DNA of 64,000 nucleotides, from contig OY720097.1 of assembly GCA_963082875.1 (NCBI GenBank), positions 17,740,501 to 17,804,500 of the forward strand, read 5' to 3'. The notes beneath the pieces are model-generated. The model did not search any database. It saw nothing but the letters and a program-made list of their open reading frames with translations, and was not told the DNA's origin. The translations under genes and the position numbers were made by a program. This document shows positions 37,948 to 46,671 of this stretch, piece after piece; the first letter of the stretch is position 1, and each line of letters opens with the position of its first letter. This DNA comes from Corella eumyota. Lineage: Eukaryota; Chordata; Ascidiacea; Phlebobranchia; Corellidae.

Positions 37948-38785
37948 ATGTCTGGCAATTATTACTTTGTTATCGTCGGACATAAAGATAATCCGTTATT
38001 TGAAACTGACTTTAATTCTCAATCTCGGCCAAATGATGCTAAGGTAAGTAGATTTTATGTAACTGTTTCTTAACTTATTTTATATGTCCGTAGTATAGGT
38101 ATAAACCGACGTAAATATATCAAGTTAATGTTGTTATTGTGTAATTTTTATGTGTGTTTATCTTTAAAAATATTTTATTAAATATTTTAGAAAGATGATC
38201 ACAGACATTTAAACCAATTCATTGCTCATGCTGCATTAGATTTAGTGGATGAACATTTATGGAATACAAATGCTATGTATCTGAAAACCATTGATAAATT
38301 TAATGAATGGTAAGCACTAAGTTAGTAATTGTGTGTAGAAATTAAATACTTGTGTAGTAAAATAAATGTTTAAGTTATTTAATTTTATAAATTAATTCAT
38401 AACTTTTTAGATTCTGTTTTACTGAATTAACATGTACATAACATGTTCTGTTTTAAATACATTTTTTTAAATTGTTTAGGATGGTATCTGCTTTTGTAAC
38501 TGCAAGTAACATGCGATTTCTAATTTTACACAATGTCAAAAATGATGATGGAATTAAAACATTTTTCAATGATGTATATGAAATTTATATTAAAGTATGT
38601 ATATATGTTATGTAAATAACTTTAAATATTAACATAACTCGAAATCTTAATCGAATGTTAAAACAAACATCATTAAATTATTTCAGCTTGCAATGAACCC
38701 ATTCTATGAACTAAACACACCCATCAAATCACAAGCTTTTGAGAAAAAGGTTCAATTTTTTGGAAAAAGACATTTAAACACGTAA
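37948..38785 (+). CDS. TRAPPC2: TRAPPC2 (sedlin), TRAPP complex subunit (4 exons)
   Basis: Exons 37948-38042, 38191-38310, 38480-38595 and 38687-38785 encode about 142 residues; human sedlin has 140. Landmarks are [53 protein letters not shown] and the end [20 protein letters not shown]. The asparatate-containing first strand (DNPLFE) and the longin-type fold order are intact. It is a shared subunit of the TRAPPII/III complexes that act in ER-to-Golgi traffic and autophagy, and in humans it is mutated in spondyloepiphyseal dysplasia tarda. Nothing unusual is seen. Confidence 0.97.
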
Positions 38786-39216
38786 TAAAAAATTTAGGTC
38801 CAATTTCAATTTTTGTTTGTACCTTAATGCACTTTGTTTATACTTCGATCAAAATTAAACATTAAATAGATAAATTTTATATGCCAATCCAAAATCATTT
38901 AATTGGTAAAAAAATTTAGCTTTTGGTAGTATACCAAAATTTAAGAATATCATAAAATTGATGGCATACCAAAATTTATTCTTCTGTATTTAAAATAAAA
39001 ATTCTATTTCCCAATAAATTGAAAAACAAATTTAACAACACTCTTTTTTTTCTATTTTTGTTGCTGCAAGTTCTATTGGATTTATTAAACTTGCATTTAG
39101 TTAATACTTAAATAAATTTTAAATAAAAGATTTTATTTGACACCCAAGCACTACAAATTTGCCAATATATCTTTAACAGTTCATGTACACAAAAGTTTTA
39201 TTTTTTTACACAATAT
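38786..39216. other. Convergent 3' UTRs of TRAPPC2 (+) and the COXFA4-like gene (-)
   Basis: Very AT-rich. A 13-base string ATACCAAAATTTA occurs twice (about 38933 and 38968), the first within a small palindrome (TTTTGGTAGTATACCAAAA). Nothing else is recognised. Confidence 0.4.
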
Positions 39217-39748
39217 TTAATGTTTGACTATGTTAACATCGATGTCTCGTGCAAGGTCTGCATAAATCTCCTTTCTGAAATTTTCCAGAACTGCATCCCT
39301 TGAGTACAGTTCCTTTTCCTCTACAGTTGCCAGATACAACTAAAAAATAAAATTGGTATAAAATTTGGTTCTTTTATGAAATACTTACATAAACATCCAC
39401 CTTTTGCTGATGTTTTTCGGGGTTGATATAATCAGCAGGAAAAGGATTTCCCCATTTGTTCCATCTAAAAATACAATTTAATAAAAATTTCGTATGAGTT
39501 TTTGTTTTGGTTATAATTACTTACGATACATCTTCCTTGTTTAACGCTGTGTACACCATACAACTTGCTGTTAACATTCCTGCTCCAACATATGCACCCA
39601 TTAAAGGCACCAACTAGAAATACCACATAATTTGGTTTATAAATTTTAAATATTAGGATTGTATTGTATTTTAAAATATACTTACGTCGGTGTGAACAGC
39701 CATTTGTTTTTGCAGACTGCGAAAAAAATTAAAAACAACACGCGCCAT
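39217..39748 (-). CDS. Small protein, possibly NDUFA4/COXFA4 family (4 exons)
   Basis: Four exons join into about 117 residues: MARVVFNFFRSLQKQMAVHTD, then one hydrophobic helix (LVPLMGAYVGAGMLTASCMVY), then SWNKWGNPFPADYINPEKHQ and a charged tail ending ARDIDVNIVKH. The order 'LxPL - glycine-rich helix - tryptophan - NP/P motif - KVDVY' resembles NDUFA4/COXFA4 and its relative NMES1, which are single-helix inner-membrane proteins of complex IV. The basic, amphipathic N-terminus would suit mitochondrial import. The tail is about 30 residues longer than in human NDUFA4 (81 residues). I hold the family call loosely: it rests on pattern and not on strong identity. It is head-to-head with RPL10A. 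Confidence 0.5.
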
Positions 39749-40067
39749 TGCAGATTTTTAAGTATAACTTTAGTATTGTAATCCTAAAAAAACTACAAAA
39801 TGATAAATAAGTATTTTAAGAGAAAATCTTATTTAGTACATTCAATAAAATTGTGAAACAAAACGCTGGTTGAACTTGCTCGCTAAATAAAAATGGCGAA
39901 GTTCTGCAAACGTCTCGTATCGAGACAGCTAGAGTTCAGGCAAGCCCGGTTTCAACCAATCACAATCAAGCAAACGAAGTAAACAACTACGGTTGCTGAA
40001 ATATGATTTGTTGTCAATTTTTCACGGTAGAGTTTCCGATTTTGTGATATTGAATTTGACTTTATTG

Positions 40068-40128
40068 AATTATAGATAAACTAATACAAGTTTAGTTCAT
40101 CTATAATTGTATTAGTTTATCTATGATT
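40068..40128. repeat. Near-perfect 22-bp inverted repeat with 17-base loop
   Basis: Bases 40068-40089 pair with 40107-40128 over 22 positions with a single G-U wobble; the loop is 40090-40106. The size (61 bases) matches a microRNA precursor foldback, or a small fold-back repeat. The arms are AT-rich (core ATAGATAAACTAATACAA on the left arm). Confidence 0.8.
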
Positions 40129-40431
40129 GAATATCCAACAATAATTTAACATTTTCACTAAAATATGCACTAATAAAAAAAAAAAAAAACCATTAAATGT
40201 ATAAGTCATTAGCAATCGTTTAAACACATTTTGCACATGTCAAAACTGTTAATGAACTTGAAAATACACAGCAAACCTAATACAATATGTATGTCACTTA
40301 TGTATTGCTTATTAAAAACGAAATTTTACAAAACAATATTTATGTTTAAATTTTAATTCGGGAAAAATAATTATAACAGCGACCTCTATGCCGAAAGCAA
40401 ATAAACCCACGGCTACAAAAAAATGAAAAAG

Positions 40432-40443
40432 TCTTTCCTTTTC
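40432..40443 (+). promoter_or_regulatory. 5'-TOP-like pyrimidine tract of RPL10A
   Basis: TCTTTCCTTTTC sits 35 bases before the RPL10A start codon. Ribosomal protein genes start transcription within such tracts and use them for TOR-dependent translational control. The exact start site is inferred. Confidence 0.5.
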
Positions 40444-40477
40444 GTTCATTGCTACGAGGTATCGACGGTTTATAAAT

Positions 40478-42097
40478 ATGAGGTATGTTTATCTAATTTA
40501 ATCCATATATTTTGTAAATGTTAAATTCTAAAAATTCTTTATAATGGTTTTGTGTCCTATGATGAAATAATTTTGCATGTATTATCTAAATTAATTCTGT
40601 GTTGAGTAATTTTATTATGAACTGAGGACACGTGACTATAACTTAACTTCATATAATATAAAATTATTAGTTTTGTGTTTTATTAAATCTAATAAATTGG
40701 TTACAGTAAAATTACAAGAGACACACTGTACGAGTGTGTGGAAAATGTTATTAAGGGATCAAAAGAGAAGCCAAGAAAATTCTTGGAAACTGTTGAACTT
40801 CAGATTTCTCTGAAGAATTATGATCCACAGAAGGACAAGCGTTTCTCTGGAACAGTGAAGTAAGAACACCAAATGTGGTAGTCAATTATGACGGACCAAT
40901 ACCCTGGGTCTTTAATTAAAAGGGTAGCCCTATTTTGGGCAACTATATTAATACTGTATCAAGGTATAATTGCAACTTGATTTGTCTGTTTCAATTATAA
41001 ATAAATTTAGCTATGCTGTGCTGAAAAAAAACTTTTAATTTTGTTATTAAGCTAATTTTCTCCTATTCTCGCACTTTTAAACTTAATACTTTTGATTTTT
41101 AGACTGCCCCATGTCCCTCGTCAGAAATATCGAATTTGTGTTCTTGGTGATGCCCACCATTGCGATGAAGCAAATGCAAATGATATTAGTTGCATGGACA
41201 TCGATGCCTTGAAAAAACTGAACAAGGACAAAAAACTTGTTAAGAAATTGGGTAAAAAAATTGTGAATTTTGATAAAACGAATGAAATTGGTTTTCGATG
41301 ATGTTAAAATAGTCTTTGTTTTAATTCCTGAAATAATGTGATGCAACTTCAATTACTGAGAAATCCAAAAATGTTTGTTTATATTTTAATGACATATTTA
41401 ATCCGTTTCTAATTCTTTTTTTAATATTTCAGCCAAGAAATACGATGCCTTCATGGCTTCAGAATCTTTGATCAAACAAATTCCAAGATTGTTGGGACCT
41501 GGTTTGAATAAGGCCGGAAAGTTTCCATCTTTGCTAACTCATCAAGAGTCAATGACAGCTAAGGTAAATATCTTGAAAATTTATTCCCACAGAGCTGCGA
41601 AACTTATTAAAAAAATATTAATTAATTTTTTAATATTCTCAGGTACAAGACATCAAATGTACGATCAAGTTTCAAATGAAGAAAGTTTTGTGCTTGGCTG
41701 TTGCTGTTGGAAATGTCGGTATGACTGAAGATGAATTGGTTCAAAATCTTAACTTGGCCATCAACTTCTTGGTAAAATATTTATTTAAGACTAAAAAATT
41801 TTATATTTTTCTCGCACACGCTAGAACCCAGTTGATAGAATGTTGATTGTGGCGTAGAAAGTGTGCTAAATTAACACTCAAGGATTCGCTAACACCAAGC
41901 CCAATAAATGGCTGGCGTTTGATAGTAACCTCGGAGACAAAATCAATTTTAAAAATATTTTTTTAACTAGTTGTTTTAGGACCCTGACTAAATTTCTTCA
42001 TATTTTGACATAGGTTTCTTTGTTGAAGAAGAACTGGCAAAACGTTCGATCTTTAACTATTAAAAGCACAATGGGAAGACCACAAAGATTATATTAA
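40478..42097 (+). CDS. RPL10A: RPL10A (uL1), large ribosomal subunit protein (6 exons)
   Basis: Exons 40478-40482, 40707-40859, 41103-41251, 41433-41563, 41643-41771 and 42014-42097. The first exon codes only for M and part of S, a layout common in ribosomal protein genes. The protein (about 217 residues) reads [91 protein letters not shown] and ends [11 protein letters not shown], all nearly as in vertebrates. It forms the L1 stalk that moves E-site tRNA. Introns 1, 3 and 5 hold snoRNA candidates. A poly(A) signal overlaps the stop codon by one base. Confidence 0.98.
40552..40631 (+). ncRNA. Box C/D snoRNA candidate in RPL10A intron 1
   Basis: A perfect C box ATGATGA (40559-40565) and D box CTGA (40622-40625) are framed by a 6-bp terminal stem, GTGTCC (40552-40557) with GGACAC (40626-40631). 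Upstream of a degenerate D' box CTAA (about 40586), the string GCATGTATTA is complementary to the 18S rRNA segment UAAUACAUGC. The box+5 rule then points to the U in UAAU-ACAUGC. By my memory of human numbering this is U172, a site of the U45 (SNORD45) family. The host and position (ribosomal protein intron, sense strand) are typical. Confidence 0.8.
41293..41363 (+). ncRNA. Box C/D snoRNA candidate in RPL10A intron 3
   Basis: Boxes in order: C ATGATGT (41298-41304, one mismatch), D' CTGA (41328-41331), C' GTGATGC (41338-41344) and D CTGA (41356-41359). A short terminal stem is formed by TTTC (41293-41296) and GAAA (41360-41363). Just before D', the 13 bases CTTTGTTTTAATT are exactly complementary to AAUUAAAACAAAG, a strongly conserved segment of metazoan 28S rRNA as I recall it. 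The box+5 rule would select the second U of AAUU. I cannot name a vertebrate counterpart. Confidence 0.78.
41814..41942 (+). ncRNA. Box H/ACA snoRNA candidate in RPL10A intron 5
   Basis: This is a G+C-rich block in an otherwise AT-rich intron. Hairpin 1 is closed by GCACAC (41814-41819) and GTGTGC (41861-41866). An H box AAATTA (41868-41873, fits ANANNA) follows directly. Hairpin 2 has a broken but good upper stem (AAC, CC, AGCC with GGCT, GG, GTT; 41891-41919) above an internal pocket and a lower stem CTC/GAG. ACA stands at 41937-41939. The distance from the top of the pocket to ACA is about 16 bases, as the H/ACA rule requires. I did not identify the rRNA uridine it would guide. Confidence 0.65.
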
Positions 42098-42102
42098 ATA
42101 AA
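42097..42102 (+). terminator. Poly(A) signal overlapping the RPL10A stop codon
   Basis: AATAAA begins on the last base of the TAA stop (42095-42097), so the 3' UTR would be only about 20-30 bases long. Confidence 0.6.
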
Positions 42103-42481
42103 ACATATCTCCCACACAATTATTATTCTGCTTGATTTTTAACTTTAGACAGTGAAATTAGGTGTAAAAGAGGCTTTGATTTAAGATGTTTTTTAACAAA
42201 AATAAACCCAGACTTTTACGTTACGTAATTAAAAGAAACCTTAAAACATCAAATACATATTTACTAAAGCTTAATTTTAAAGAAAAATTGAAATATTATA
42301 ATGTATTTCTAGCTATCCATTAATGGTAAATTCTGACTGTCGAAGCAAGTAATTGCACGAACATTTTAGCTTAGGCTATTCAATATTTTATACAGACATC
42401 ACGTTTACTTAAAAAAAAGATCACGATACAAAGAATTTTAATTTGAATATATGGTATATGCTTTAAACAAATTGTAGAAGC
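42098..42481. other. Gap between RPL10A (+) and GDPD copy A (-), convergent
   Basis: Short AT-rich 3' flanks. No gene or repeat is recognised. Confidence 0.4.
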
Positions 42482-45400
42482 CTAATTAGAAAGCATCGTC
42501 AAGAAATATACCGAGAACGCAGCAAAAAAGGTAGAAATCGTAAAAGGGGATAGCATAGTTGAACCACCACCACTTTCCTGAGCAATCAAGGATTGATAAT
42601 TAGCGAGAGATCCAGGAAAATCAGTGAACAAGCCATCAACTCCAAGATCGATAAATTTTTTGTATTCAAAGTAAGGATCGCTACCGTAATCATAAGCAAG
42701 AAACATGTACTCGTTTCTAAACGTGTATGGATGTACCTGAAAGTTATAAACAATTTAAAGAATGTTGTTGACATTTGATTAATGATAAATTGTAGTAAAT
42801 TTAAACCACATATTGACTTAATTAATCAAAAAAAAGGTTTAATTTTAAAACTAAGTCATTTTTTTAATTTTAAGCAAGTAATTTGCTTTTTAAAACAGAC
42901 GTGATAAATTAAAACGTGTAAAAATAAAACAGCAATTATCTGCTTTTAGTTTTTGGCACTGTCTTATAATTCCCGTTAAAACGAGCCGCGCGACCATTTA
43001 TAAATATTTATAGAATACGTACCTTCAAGCCATAAGAATGCGCCTTTGCAAGAAAGTCCGTTTCGGACAGCACTTGGTTAGTAGCGGGGTTAACTGTAAC
43101 GATAGCAGTTTTAGAGGGACCTAGGCCGTAGCAATAATCTGCAATTTCGCCCATCTTAGCAAGTGAAATGGTGGCCTCAATAAGATATATTAGAGGCAGT
43201 TTTGTTAGGGGAGACATGTACTTTAGACTATCTTCAGAAAATGACTGAACAAAACAAGGCGAAGTAGATTTGTCGTAGCCATGTTTGTTCAAAGACTGAA
43301 TTAGCAAATCTTCCATTGTTGTACCACTCATTTTTAGGAACTCGTTGAAAAATACTGGAATTTTAGTTTCTGGGTAAATTCCGATAACTCGATTGTTGCT
43401 GCTGTTTTTTGCGACAGCAACATATTCATCAAAAGAAGCCATTGCAAATTTGCCATTGTAAGATTGATCTCTGTAGGAACGTGTCTGTATCTATAAATTA
43501 AGTTTAAAAAAGATATTTAAAATGTAATAATACGAACACTTGTACTGGTAGCCCAATTATTGAGTACTAGTTTTAATTACATGTCAGGTTTACTAAGTTA
43601 TGCAAAAAATGCACAAACATGAATATAATCATGACAATTTAAAAATAACGTTCCAAAACTCGTTTCCGCAAATGACTACCACAAAACTAGGCCTAAGATA
43701 AATCGTGATATGCAAAGATAGAATGATTTTTATATTTTATTAAAACCAATTGTTGTTTGTTATTTAATTTTAGTTGTGCAGATAATTATTTACACAGGAT
43801 ATATTATAAGTAACAAAAAGTTGTAAAATGGTTAAAGGATTGACATTTTTAAGAGAATTTCGCATCGTTCTTCCGTTTACAGTGGACGAATTTAATGCTG
43901 GCTATCACTGGTCTGCAGCTCATTCTAATAAAATCAAAACTGGGGGAGGCGAAGGTGTTGTTATTCAAAGCAACCAACAAATAACTGACGATGGGAAAGT
44001 AGGACGTTGCACGAAAAATGATATTTTGTTTAAGAATTCATGCCCGAAGGCAATGGAAGAAATACTGCAAGGCGATTACGTAATGAACCAAGTAACGAAC
44101 GATTTTTACCCCTATGTGTACACAGTCTTTTCCAATGAAACCCTCGGAAGATCATTTCATCTGACAAGCTATACTCTGTGTCTAAAAGATTTCGGAACAG
44201 AAAGCAATGCGTTTCAGTTATCACACGATGATCTAGCAAACCGAAGAGTCGCGTTTTATGATATAGCGGATAACAGCAATATTCCGCATAAGGTCGATCC
44301 AAAGTTTGATCCGAACCTAATAAGTTGTGCAAAGGCAGAACGAGGTCCACTATCCGCGGATTGGATTGAACAACTAAAAGCAAAAACCAAAGCTTGGGAA
44401 CAGACAAATGTTGGAAAAGAGCCGGCGTACATGTGCGTGTATAAGCTTATTACAATACAAGTGGATTTTCCTGAATTACATCAAAGCAAAATTGTAAGGG
44501 AATTGGACCAAATGACAACCATCTCTACGTTTAAATTTTACAGGACGGCCTACTGTCAAGCTGATAAATGGTTTGGCTTAACTGAATCGGAAATACGCCA
44601 ATTAGAAGAAAACTTGGCCAAAGAGTTAGTCAAGTTAGTACAAGAGGGCACCATGAAAAAATTTCTTGTATTTTAAGAAAGTGACGTTTTTTTATAAAAT
44701 GATATGTACTTGTACTGTATTGAATGTTATATTACTGGAAATTTTGTTGCAACTTTGCTATTTAAATTGTGAATGTTTTCGTTTTTAATTGCATAGATTA
44801 ATGTTGTAATGCTTGCACAAATAAGAAATTACCATATACTGGTAATATGTCAATAGTACATAGTAAATGTAAATAGTACTAGAGGCTGGTAAATAAGTCA
44901 TATTATATCATGTTTTTTTGTTAAACGTGCGTTTATTTTTGTAAATATTTAAACATGTATAAGGGGAAAATGTTTAATAATTAACTACTTAAATACTAAA
45001 TAACTAATAAAATATAATATACCTTTTTCAAAGTTTGAAGTTCCTCCAATGTGAAATCAATTGTAAAATAATCCGTTCTTGATTTCCCGGCAATTGTGTA
45101 AGTTTTAATACGATCTTTAAACTCAGGTCTTGTGTGAACATTAGTGGACGCATTCAACCAAGGTTCATGCGTACAAACCAACTTTGCATCCTAAGGCAAA
45201 AAACAAAATACAATAAAGGACTCGTTTTAACAAACCGTTTTTTCATAAAATTTTATAGTATCATAGCTGCAAGATTTTTAAAATAAACTTTTTTTTGAGT
45301 GAATATGTAAGTTACTTTTGTAACAGCAAGATCGCACTCAATAACATCAGCTCCTTCTTCAATAGCTAATTTGTAAGCTTCAACTGAATGTTCCGGTAGC

Positions 45401-45713
45401 CTACCTGTAGTTGTATGTTGAGTTAAGATATCGTTTAACTATTAACAACATGTTTAATAAGCCAACAGATAGTATATTGGTTAAATAAATACAAAAAGGT
45501 TGTCTTACCTGAGCTTCCACGATGAGCAATAATTAAAGGACGATCTGCCGGCAATCCTTCAATCACTCTATCATCAGACGCTACGCACCAAATATAACTG
45601 CACCAAACCAACGCAAAAACTGGGGAAAAATCAAAAATGATGGTTTAAATACTCTACCCTTCTGACTATACAAAATTGATGATAAGTAAAAACTCACCGT
45701 AAAAACACTTCAT
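42482..45713 (-). CDS. GlpQ-type glycerophosphodiester phosphodiesterase, copy A, secreted with GPI-anchor-like tail
   Basis: The start exon reads MKCFY and joins [15 protein letters not shown], a signal peptide. The catalytic core then follows: [20 protein letters not shown] (HR pair), [12 protein letters not shown] (ExD), [13 protein letters not shown] (second histidine), [48 protein letters not shown]. This is the architecture of bacterial GlpQ and plant SHV3/GDPD enzymes, which cut glycerophosphodiesters to glycerol 3-phosphate and an alcohol. The C-terminus, SGGGS followed by about 20 hydrophobic residues to FLTMLSN, looks like a GPI-attachment signal. Exon limits include about 45025-45192 and 43008-43492; the intron between them holds a complete PITP gene on the other strand. 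A second copy lies directly upstream. Confidence 0.85.
43828..44676 (+). CDS. Class I phosphatidylinositol transfer protein, intronless, nested in a GDPD intron
   Basis: One open frame of 282 residues (human PITPNA has 270). It matches the family from end to end: [100 protein letters not shown]. PITPs carry PI and PC (or PA) between membranes. Two oddities stand out. The membrane-docking WW pair expected after 'YKLVTVKFK' is replaced by FP. In a simple alignment the lysine two places after the conserved threonine of the PI headgroup site (T59/K61 in mammals) is Asn. The asparagine (N90) and the C-terminal glutamate region are kept. Lack of introns in an intron-rich genome suggests a retrocopy. 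The open frame is intact. Confidence 0.88.
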   Translation: MVKGLTFLREFRIVLPFTVDEFNAGYHWSAAHSNKIKTGGGEGVVIQSNQQITDDGKVGRCTKNDILFKNSCPKAMEEILQGDYVMNQVTNDFYPYVYTVFSNETLGRSFHLTSYTLCLKDFGTESNAFQLSHDDLANRRVAFYDIADNSNIPHKVDPKFDPNLISCAKAERGPLSADWIEQLKAKTKAWEQTNVGKEPAYMCVYKLITIQVDFPELHQSKIVRELDQMTTISTFKFYRTAYCQADKWFGLTESEIRQLEENLAKELVKLVQEGTMKKFLVF

Positions 45714-46671
45714 AACGATATACACTTTCACTAACCAAATGTGTTAATAATAATTGATACAGGAACTTTTTATGCTGTCGGATCTACATAAAACTTCGAG
45801 CACTGAACAAACGAATGGGTCCATTCAGTCAATACAAGGCATTAAAAACGTCCCAAATTTTCGCAAACAAACACAAATAAGGAAATCGCATTGTAGACTT
45901 ATTGACGCAGTATGTGGTTCAGTATTTTGACAGTTGATTACCCTTTATATGAACAGTGTTTCGTGTGGACCATGTTTGCACAAATGCGAAATCAGGCCAT
46001 TTTGCGAAATTGGTGATGTAAATTTTAAGAACTCCTAAATCAAAAAAAAGCAAGCTATTACATTTTTTAAGTTAACGCGTTTATAGATCACTTAACATAA
46101 AAAAAAAACTAAATAAATATAAAAAAAAGGTGTCATATGGTGCATTTTTACGGGGCTTTTTTGCGTTTTTTTTATTTGGTTTAAAAGATTGTAACTTTTG
46201 TACTGGCTTGGTCACAAAAAAAATGAATTCTCATTAAATACCGGACCCAAAGTTGAGATCAGTTTAGGTGGACTCGACCAGTATTAAATAACTTAAACGT
46301 GGGATCGCAATAATACCCAAACATCTTATTAACAGCAGTTTACAAATATATAACCCCGTCTAAAAATACGCTGCTTATCTTAAGTAAACAGTAAACGAAA
46401 AAGTAAAAAATAAATGTATTAAATAGAACTACGTTTGGGATGTTTTTTCGTCAACAAAACTAGACCTAATTATGTCACTCAAACCATTGGATAAGGTGTT
46501 TTAATTCTAGGTTATTTTCTATTTATATAACTTAACTTTTAAATATATTTGTAAAAAAGTGATCAGGCGCATGGAAAAAGAGAAAAAAAAGTGTAACGAT
46601 AGCGAAAATAAATATTACAAACAAACAATGTTTAGTACCTCAATTGAAAATTTATACACAATGCCCAAGCA
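45714..46671. other. Gap between the two GDPD genes
   Basis: Contains the promoter of copy A and the 3' UTR of copy B. AT-rich with no gene; no remnant of a further GDPD copy is visible. Confidence 0.4.

Larger units (their letters stand above)
39749..40477. other. Divergent promoter region, COXFA4-like gene and RPL10A
   Basis: Contains a CpG-bearing patch at 39860-39990 near the minus-strand gene, a strong hairpin at 40068-40128, and the pyrimidine tract that starts RPL10A. No additional frame is seen. Confidence 0.5.

Noticed and set aside
41083-41352. 89-codon minus-strand frame over RPL10A exon 3 and intron 3
   Set aside because: Antisense to a highly conserved exon and runs through the intron snoRNA; no protein-like features.
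44030-44407. 125-codon minus-strand frame inside PITP
   Set aside because: Antisense shadow of the PITP frame; no start context, domain or conserved motif.
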